The notes under the pieces: generated by a model
What the model was told of the DNA's origin: nothing
Database searches by the model: none
The model's input: the letters and a program-made list of their open reading frames with translations, nothing else
NCBI GenBank assembly: GCA_007258455.2
Contig: VDFB02187456.1
Span: forward strand, 29,498 to 93,497
Direction of reading: 5' to 3'
Source: Sequoia sempervirens
Lineage: Eukaryota; Streptophyta; Pinopsida; Cupressales; Cupressaceae
DNA length: 64,000 nt
Shown: piece by piece, positions 56,831-64,000 of the stretch
Layout of the letters: every line of letters begins with the position of its first letter
Numbering within the stretch: position 1 is the stretch's first letter
Translations under genes and position numbers: made by a program

Positions 56831-59800
56831 ATTAAGGAATAGTTTTAGACCATAATGTTTATTATGAGATTGTATTTTTTTAAATAAATATTTATAAGGT
56901 TCTAATATAAGGTATATCTACCTTATAAAATGAATGTGTTAGGCCTATTTTAAAAGATGTTTAGCTAATTAATATAAAATAATTTCTTTGATATTTGATT
57001 AATTTATGATATAACACTACTATCCTCAATAAAAAAGAGTATGGTGGCTTCTCAAACAAATGTTACCTACCTTCTCTCCCTTTATTTTAAAGTCTTATTT
57101 GAGATTTTGAAATAATTTGAGAATTTGAATTTGCTACACTAGAAGTTTATGTGAAGCCATTTGAAGGAGCAAAGGATTATCCCCATGTTCTTGAATTTGT
57201 TATTATAGAGAAATTATAAGTGTTTTTCATTAATGATGTTTGTGGGGCCTTTTCTTTATAGTCCCCTCACCACATAAATTTTATATTTATATAATAAATT
57301 ATTTAATTTTGCATTTATTTTATGTTAATTATTATATTTTAATCTAATTCATAAGCCTAGAGTATTATAAATCTATCATGGTCACTTTAGAATCCAAAGG
57401 AAAAGTTCACAAATAACATATGCATAAACCTTGATATAGGTGTTCAAATTTCCTTCACCTCTGTACTTTGGTAAGTCTAGCAAAGATCTAGACACAATTG
57501 CATTTATTGCTAGATGATCCATTAACTCTTTAAGATACTCCAAACATGCATCTATACATAGATCATGGGAGGGAAGCATATGATTGTATCTAAGAGCAAA
57601 GTTCTAAGGTTGATAAGGAGAATGTCATACTATAAATTACATGGTGGCAACTAATTTGTTGTTTGACTATGAATGATTTTAGGCACATGATGAGTTTGTT
57701 GATGTTGAGATTCTTTGAGCTGTTTGAGCTGCTAGAGTTGTATGTACTTCTCATAGCTAATATGTTACAGTTGTACTTCAAGAGTGGCATTCTAATATCT
57801 AGTGTTACATTCAATCCACCTAATATGGTCTTCAAGAGTCAAGGAACAATGAACCTCCATGGAAATAGGTGAATTATGCAAAGAAGTTAGTTGTTCAAAT
57901 TGGTTATGTACCAAGAAAGTTGAACTAATATCTAGGGATTTTAGAAGATTTGTTTTAAAACTTCCTCTCAATTAGCAAAGACTCTAAATATGATGAGTTA
58001 GTGAACTAGAGACTTGAATCCATCCATATTAGAAGGAAATGCAAGCATACTCAATGGAAGCAAAGGCAAACAAGATGTTTTAGTTCACGTCAGGTTCAAT
58101 TATATATGACCTATAATAGACACATGCAACTTCTTGGGCATAGGCCAAAGCAAGTCATATAGACTTGACTAAAGACTGAAAAAGAGGCTCATATAAAGAC
58201 TCGACAGATCTAGAAAGGAGATCCCATAAAGAAAACTTAGGGTGAGACTCTATGCTGGCCAAGGAATTTTCTTGGCAAAAGGACGAGAGTTGATTGTAGC
58301 GTTTGACAAGTAGTGAAGTTTGAAAAAGTGAATGTTGAGTTGCAAGGAATGTTGTGTTGCCAAATTTGTCGAGTTTGGAATCTTACCATTTGATGTTTTA
58401 AATTAACTTGTTTACCATTAATTGAATTCATTCAAAAAAAAATTAAGTTATTTGTGTGGTTGAACATAACCTTGCGTGAATTGCTTTTCTTGGACAAATT
58501 AGTGTTAACACATCTGACTGCCTTGGATTAATATTTTAAATAAAGTGTTTCGTAATACTTAGTTGTTTGTAAGTTTGCAAGTTTGTTTTAGTTGTTTAGC
58601 TGTTTTGGATTACAATATTGCTTGTTGATTTGAATGTAAAGATAGGACGGTTGCTATGATTGTTTGCAAAAAATTATAATGTTAGATTTGCTTGTTTAAT
58701 TGGTTTCTTTGTTGCAAAGATCTAATTAATTGTTTGGCATTAGGTTGTTAACTGGTTTGAATGTTTAGACTTGCAAGTATATTTGATTACTCTCCATATT
58801 GTATAGATGTTTAACAAAGAGATATGAAGATGAGACCGCGAAAGGGTCTCTTTCAATCTTCCTATAAATAGATATAGGACTCTGTGAGTGTTCTCTTTCT
58901 TTGGTTGATTTGAATGTTGCAAAAGATTGGGTTCGCAATATGAGTTGATTGATTTGTTTAAAAATTGAAGTGCAACAAATATATCTTACAATCTAACCAA
59001 TCTCTGACTGAAACTAACTACTAATATAAATCTACTCTTACAAAATCTAAAACTAACTAATCAACAAACTGAAACATAAATGAAATCCTAACCTTCAATT
59101 GTATTATTTGGAACAAGTGTAACTTGAAACGAATTAATACCAATGGACAATGAGCTTATAATGATGTTTGTCCTTGTAAAGATACAGCATTTTCTGAATT
59201 CAATGCACATGAACCAGTTAATTTGGCCTCCAGGACATGTCGATACCTTTTGGAAGGTGTTTTGAGAAAGCTAGGAATGTAGAAGACAGAGAAGGTAACA
59301 AAAATTACTGAGAAATATAGAGAACTGGCTGCGAATGCATGCTACGAAAACTCATGGGAAGGTTTCCTAGAAACGATAACTAACAAGTTTCAGAGAACTG
59401 AAGTTGAGACGGAATGAAAATAAAAGTGAGCGAGCTTTCTTCTGATTTGCCAGGGGTGTTCTTAAACAGGTAAGGGTTGAGGTCAAATTGGAGTCCAACA
59501 AACACTTCTACAAGGGGCTGAAATGCACCGAGAAGAGACAAAGGGAGCTAGGGGACCCGTCCTGGATCCCAAAACTGGGCATCGAGTTTTGTGCTATGAT
59601 GGCGCTTTAAGTGGCATCAATCATCATCAGTCTACAAATCATGACCCGTGCAGATTCAGGTAATTACAGTGCCGTCTACATTTCTTTCGAGGTAAAAGTC
59701 TTTACACATTTATTCTGTATGTACAATGTGTCAATACAATATTAAAATTGAGGATGTATTGAACCTCCATTTTTGGACTCAGTCTAACCCACTTAAGTGC

Positions 59801-60143
59801 AATTTCTAGCATCTTAGTTATGTTTTATTAAGATTAGAAAAATGAAGGCCTCCAGTTCTAAATTAAATGCTCTATAAAATGCCGCTACTGCTATGATAAT
59901 ACAGCTTTTAGTTCTGAATGTTGTTCGTATGGATTTTGCTTTGCACATTTTCTTGTGCATCCCCGTTTGCCATTTCATGAACAATTTTGAAAATCCAGAT
60001 ATTTCCCAGGATGATATCTATTTTGCAGTAGTGAAAAACTACCAAGAGCAAAGCATCCCACTTCCAAGAGTAAAACAAGATTTCCAAAAATGTTCAGCTG
60101 TTAAACTGACCTTGTTTTGTTTCATACATTAATTGGCAGAGAC
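56831..60143. other. Anonymous DNA, no gene supported
   Basis: Minus-strand frames at 57,382-57,579 and 58,237-58,431 have no recognisable domain. A plus-strand frame at 59,893-60,132 (79 codons) was examined and not accepted. A TATA-like site on the plus strand is listed separately at 58,862. The stretch from 59,400 to 59,700 has more balanced base composition but no motif. Confidence 0.35.
58862..58871 (+). promoter_or_regulatory. TATA-like box, plus strand
   Basis: CTATAAATAG followed by ATATAGGACTC and a TC-rich stretch (GTTCTCTTTCTTTGG) has the form of a plant core promoter pointing right. No gene is recognised downstream, so it may be the promoter of a decayed LTR. Confidence 0.35.
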
Positions 60144-60665
60144 TTATTCATTGACTTGTGTTCCTGCTACAATCCATGCATTGCTAGAGTATATCAAGAT
60201 AACAACCATCTTGGCTACAATGATCAAGAGAATAAATTTTGAAAAGGGGCAATGCCTGCAAGGATGATACTCAATTTGCATTATGTGAAATATTATAGAT
60301 GCCCAGGATCGTTCATCCCAATGAAAAAGAATGTATATCACAATGGCAGAATATTTCCTGAATTTGCCCCTCAACATTTTCAAATCAGTTTCTCCGTTAT
60401 CTACAGGTAAAGGTCCAATGATTGAAGACATATGAACCATACTTCAGACTAGCAGCTGAAATACATGTAATCATGTACTGATACATCAAATGAATGAAGC
60501 CTCCTCATGGACAGGTCCTCTATCTTTTGAGGCTAAAAGCCCAGGGTAATTGTTTTTAAGTGTTTTCAGTCCCATATACATCACATGGAACGACAGCAGA
60601 GCAATATATAGTATGTTCAACACTTCACGGAGAAAAATCTTGTAGCCTATAATAAATCTCCACCA
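60144..60665 (-). other. Presumed 3' UTR and downstream flank of the LAZ1-like gene
   Basis: The stretch directly follows the stop codon at 60,666 on the minus strand. Base composition is more even than in the surrounding transposon DNA and no coding frame is recognised. The 3' UTR assignment is positional; no polyadenylation site could be fixed. Confidence 0.35.
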
Positions 60666-61416
60666 TTAGTCCCTTGAAATCCATCTTCGACCATGAACCT
60701 CATAACGACCACTACTGTGGTCACTGTTCTCCCCCCCACTTTCACCACTTGCATTCCCAGAAGTACTTCTATGTTTCTTGCTTCTGCTTATCCCACTATC
60801 ACTGATGCTTCCTGTCAACAATGGATCATCTATTCCACGTATTACTCTGTTTGCTGAATTTGAGGATGAAACAAAACTATCATCCTTAGTATGTCTTCTC
60901 TCTCTCTCATGGCGTTTGATATTTTGTGAGATCTGATGAAATGTTTCATTAATCCGTGTAAATCCTTTTTCAACAGGTTCTACTGCATGGTGGACAGTAA
61001 ATTTTACATCATTCACAATCTGCAAACACAATACAGTTCCTATGAGTGAGTACAGCTCCCTTTAACAATTTAACCCAGCAAGGCTCAGCAAATTAGAAAG
61101 CATTATATACAATAAGGATTCTGATCATTGAGAAGTTAACAATCTGAAACTTATGATGACTCACATATTCACCACCTCCAAAAACCACATCACGGACACT
61201 TTCTCTAAACGTCATTGTGCCTCCTCCATCAATGTCTGGCTGAGGTAGTCGCATCTTTGTTGGGCGTTCACTGTCCTTCACCTCTTCTGGATCTAAAGGA
61301 GAATCAATAGAGGCATAATCTGCCATAACAGCAACGCTTCCAATACACCTTTCTCCCATAAGTTCATACGGTTTTGAGGGGAATACATAGAGATGAAAAA
61401 TCGAAGCAACACCCAT
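60666..61416 (-). CDS. LAZ1: LAZ1 homolog (DUF300 / organic solute transporter-alpha-like), two C-terminal exons
   Basis: The penultimate exon is 61,416-61,165 and the last exon 61,019-60,666, separated by a 145-bp intron (donor TAT|GTGAGT, acceptor TTTGCAG|ATT). They encode about 201 residues with no stop or frameshift. Diagnostic blocks are YVFPSKPYELMGERC, ADYASIDSPLDPEEVKDSER, MTFRESVRDVVFGGGEY, VNDVKFTVHHAVEPVEKG, RVIRGIDDPLLTGSISDSG and the C-terminal RYEVHGRRWISRD before TAA. Plant LAZ1 proteins are membrane proteins with about seven helices in the N-terminal half, linked to vacuole integrity, brassinosteroid signalling and cell-death control. This part is the last membrane region end and the soluble tail. 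The exon start at 61,416 follows GCACAG. The membrane-spanning N-terminal exons are not in the window; they may lie past 64,000 beyond a long intron, or be lost. The clean frame is unlike all neighbours and suggests selection. Confidence 0.88.
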
Positions 61417-62264
61417 CTGTGCTGAACAATTTCACAAATCTGTCAAATTGCAGAATGATAAAATATTAAGCTCAAAGGTACCTTTTACTTAATCTGCAAT
61501 AAGAGCATACTTGAAACTTACAAGTCAATTATTCCTCAAACAATGAAAGTACCAGGCCATACAATTTCTAGTAACGCTACTATGTTATTTTTGCAAAATA
61601 CAAATTCAGATGGTTTACTAATAAGTTAAAAAGCACAAAGTATCATTTCATTCTTTAAATATCTGTAATAGATCTCGGAATAGCAAAACGCAGTCACACA
61701 TGAAAGACACTTCAGAAAAATCGGGAAAAAGGCTCTATCAGAAAATGTGGGATGAACCAGCACCTGCAGGATTGGACCCACGCCTGCAGATTCAATCCCT
61801 GACAGAGAACAAAATGTGAAAATGAAGACCAACTCTTCCACTTCCAATTCCAATCCAGAGTCTTTCAATTTGGCAAAGATGCTTAGACAGCAGCAGCAAT
61901 AAAGAAAGACGGAGAGTATTGGTTTCTTTATCCACAAAAAGGAGAATTAAAAGAGTGTATAATCTAAGTAGAGAGCTGAAGTATAAGGGCTTGACAGAGA
62001 ATGCAATGCACTTGTACTCGTCCATCTGAGCAAATACACTCTAGATATAATTGCCACTACCAAGTAGGTTTTTAATCCCCAAGAAATTTTCCCATGATAA
62101 AAATCTTGTATTTGTGTTGCTTAGTTTCATTTTAGCACTTTATCTCTTATGAGCGGCCCTTTAATATCTCCATGTTAACACCATCATTTGGATGTCCAAG
62201 TAGACCAATAATTTATTGTTCATTCCCTAGTTTCTAGCCTATTTGGTGGAAAATATGGATCAAT
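61417..62264 (-). other. Upstream intron of the LAZ1-like gene, with a retroelement edge
   Basis: No further LAZ1 exon was found here. The minus-strand frames at 61,626-62,025 are Leu-rich but match no LAZ1 block. From roughly 62,040 rightward the sequence probably belongs to the LTR that ends at 62,262; the left LTR boundary could not be placed. Confidence 0.4.
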
Positions 62265-62276
62265 TGGTATCAGAGC
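62265..62276 (+). other. Retroelement primer-binding site (initiator-tRNA-Met type)
   Basis: TGGTATCAGAGC is the standard plant LTR-retrotransposon primer-binding site, complementary to the 3' end of tRNA-iMet. It is preceded by ATCA then AT, as expected if an LTR ends in CA at 62,261-62,262. It fixes the element orientation as left to right. Confidence 0.75.
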
Positions 62277-62374
62277 AACAAGTTTTTTGAGGCTTGATGG
62301 GAAATTTTATTAACACAAATTATAAACATTTTTGCAAATTAATCTCAAGGTGTGCAAGTTGCAAAGAAAAAACC

Positions 62375-63288
62375 ATGGCCAAATCCACAAAGAAGTTTGA
62401 AGACCTCCAAGAAAGCCATGAGTTGGTGTTGAGACTCTTTGGAAACAGATGCACCATTTGAGGAAGCAAATTGAAGAGTTGGAAATGGAGAAGAAGGACC
62501 AATCTATATTTTTGATTGGAATCCCTGGGAAAATGCAACACGAGTTGATTGTAAAAGATGAATTGCTATCAAAACTACAATAGAAAGAAGGGCCTATAAG
62601 GAGGAATGGACCATCCTCAACTAAAGAAGAACAAGCAAAAGAGATAAGCAGGGAAAACGCTCAAGTTTTATTCAACAGATTTAGATCTGATAATTCAACT
62701 AGCAAATTTGAAAGGCATACTAAGGGTATAGGCTCCAAGTTGCTAGAAAAGATGGGATGTGATGGAAGCAGAGGGCTTGGTAAAGATGGCCAAGGAATCT
62801 TCCAACCCAATAGAATAAATACTGTCTTTGTAAAGCCTCTAAATTATTGTACTTTGACAGAAAAGGCTAAGCAACAATCTGGATGAGAAGATGAGCAAAA
62901 CTCTAATTCTAGAGGACAAAAACAAAAAATTGCAAACATTGAGGATGCTCTCATGAATGATATAGTCAAGAACAATCCCACATCTGTGGAGATGAACTGT
63001 TGCCTACAAGGTCAACCCTGCATCTACGGTAATGACCCAAGTCAAACCCAAGGCTGCAAAAGTGCCCCTTGTCTGAATAGACTACCTTTGCAGAAGGGAG
63101 AAGGAAAAAGCACTCTGTAATTAAAAGTAGCAGAAAAAGATTACACCATTTCACCACTAGCCAAACCCAAGAAAGAGGTAAAAGAGCATGTAGGTTACCA
63201 GAGGAAAGAGTCCACTTTTTGTTTCAATTGCAAGAAGACATGACATGTTGCAAAAGTGTGTAAGGTTCCTTTTCCTTGCACTAAGTAA
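62375..63288 (+). pseudogene. Decayed gag-like gene with G-patch and CCHC zinc knuckle
   Basis: The first short frame (62,375, MAKSTKKFEDLQESHELVLR) shifts once. From 62,449 a single frame then runs to 63,288 with stops near 62,581, 62,884, 63,118 and 63,241 but no indel. It contains a charged helix (HLRKQIEELEMEKKD), a classic G-patch at about 62,725-62,815 ([20 protein letters not shown], then [10 protein letters not shown]), a Cys-rich stretch (CCLQGQPCIYG) and a C-x2-C-x4-H-x4-C zinc knuckle at 63,220-63,261 (CFNCKKT*HVAKVC), with a stop where Gly is expected. It lies about 110 bp after a primer-binding site, so it is the first gene of an LTR element. G-patches occur in some plant retroelement polyproteins, so a host origin is not needed. 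No reverse transcriptase follows within the window. Confidence 0.6.
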
Positions 63289-64000
63289 CCACTGTAAAAT
63301 GATGTACAAAACTAACACCACTAAGGAGCACATGACTCTAGAAAGAAAGGGAAAAGAAAGTGCTACTCTCCAAAACAAAGAGAAGAGAAAGGCCAAAACA
63401 CACTCAAAGAAAGTATAAGCAAAATGGTTTAAATATTGTTAGCATTTTATAGTGTACATTGTGGCACAACACAAAAAAGAACAGTGCAAGTTAAAAACCT
63501 TTTTTTTAATTTGTAGGGGAAGCTCCCTTTTGAAGGTTAAAGGAAATAACATATTCCCTCACAAGGAAAATTAACAACAAAACCTAGAAATAGTGAGTTT
63601 AATTTAGGTATAGGCCCACTGAAGGGTGTACACAAACTTGAAGGAAAACCTATCCTTTTGTTCTCAGGTTAGAGCACAACTATTCAGCACTTCCACACTG
63701 GACAAAAGATTCCATACTTTTGTTTAACATGTAAAACTTAAATGACAGCAAACTCTCACACTTTTTAGCTAAAGAAAAAAAATCAAAAAGCCAAGTCTAT
63801 CGCAAACATTGAATCAGTTTGAACAAAATGCACAAGTCAATTAAAAAAATCACGAAAATGCGTACAAAGCCAGTCACCAATTTTATGAAAACTTGCAATA
63901 CAAAGTCTTTAATTTCAAAAAAGCAATTCTATATACCTAAGCACACATACACAATATTTCACAACAGACCTTGAACAGCAATTTTATTGGCAAACAGGCA
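63289..64000. other. Continuation of the retroelement interior, no gene recognised
   Basis: A Lys-rich plus-strand stretch (63,340-63,415) may be the tail of the gag-like frame. After that no polymerase, protease or integrase block is seen up to the window end. Confidence 0.35.

Noticed and set aside
59893..60132. 79-codon plus-strand frame beginning MIIQLLVLN
   Set aside because: No homologue or motif is recognised, it lies antisense to the likely 3' flank of the LAZ1-like gene, and its length is expected by chance.
61626..62025. Leu-rich minus-strand frames as missing LAZ1 membrane exons
   Set aside because: Their sequence shows none of the conserved LAZ1/DUF300 blocks and they have no fitting splice sites, so they are treated as intron.

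Overview
The window is nuclear DNA of a land plant, and most probably of a gymnosperm. The plant assignment rests on a degenerate TTTAGGG-type (plant telomere) repeat array, hAT, Ty1/copia and DUF4283 retroelement remnants of plant type, GT-AG introns, and the two C-terminal exons of a LAZ1/DUF300 gene. The gymnosperm guess is inference from the AT-rich, sparsely genic and deeply decayed transposon landscape. Nothing bacterial, organellar, rRNA, tRNA or CRISPR-like was seen.

Layout. 1-2,255: end of a Ty3/gypsy-like element and anonymous DNA. 2,263-2,559: ATGT microsatellite. 2,669-10,347: an interstitial telomere-like array, split by a 3,988-bp hAT transposon (3,880-7,867) with 18-bp terminal inverted repeats and a perfect 8-bp target duplication. 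11,580-14,168: several short tandem repeats. 13,755-17,990: a decayed DDE-like transposase gene split by a copia-type LTR. 20,084-25,918: remnants of minus-strand genes of unknown family. 29,412-32,905: three tandem-repeat arrays, including a 358-359-bp satellite. 33,913-39,343: a seven-exon minus-strand pseudogene of unknown family beside a possible transposon end. 41,218-48,296: a large minus-strand gene (about 1,386 codons in one frame with 17 in-frame stops and no frameshift), an LTR-like segment downstream and a GC-rich leader with a TATA box upstream. 49,404-56,830: a Ty1/copia pol remnant interrupted by a DUF4283 (LINE ORF1-like) element, followed by a second DUF4283 copy. 60,666-61,416: LAZ1 exons. 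62,265-63,288: a retroelement primer-binding site followed by a decayed G-patch plus zinc-knuckle gene.

The only sequence that looks like a working host gene is the LAZ1 3' end on the minus strand. Everything else is transposons, pseudogenes and satellites, often nested. Many in-frame stops read as CAG/CAA to TAG/TAA or TGG to TAG, the pattern expected when methylated, silenced elements lose cytosines by deamination. The best candidates for something undescribed are the single-frame gene at 42,302-46,464, the seven-exon gene at 33,913-39,064 with its flanking terminal motif, and the telomere-like array carrying a complete hAT insertion.
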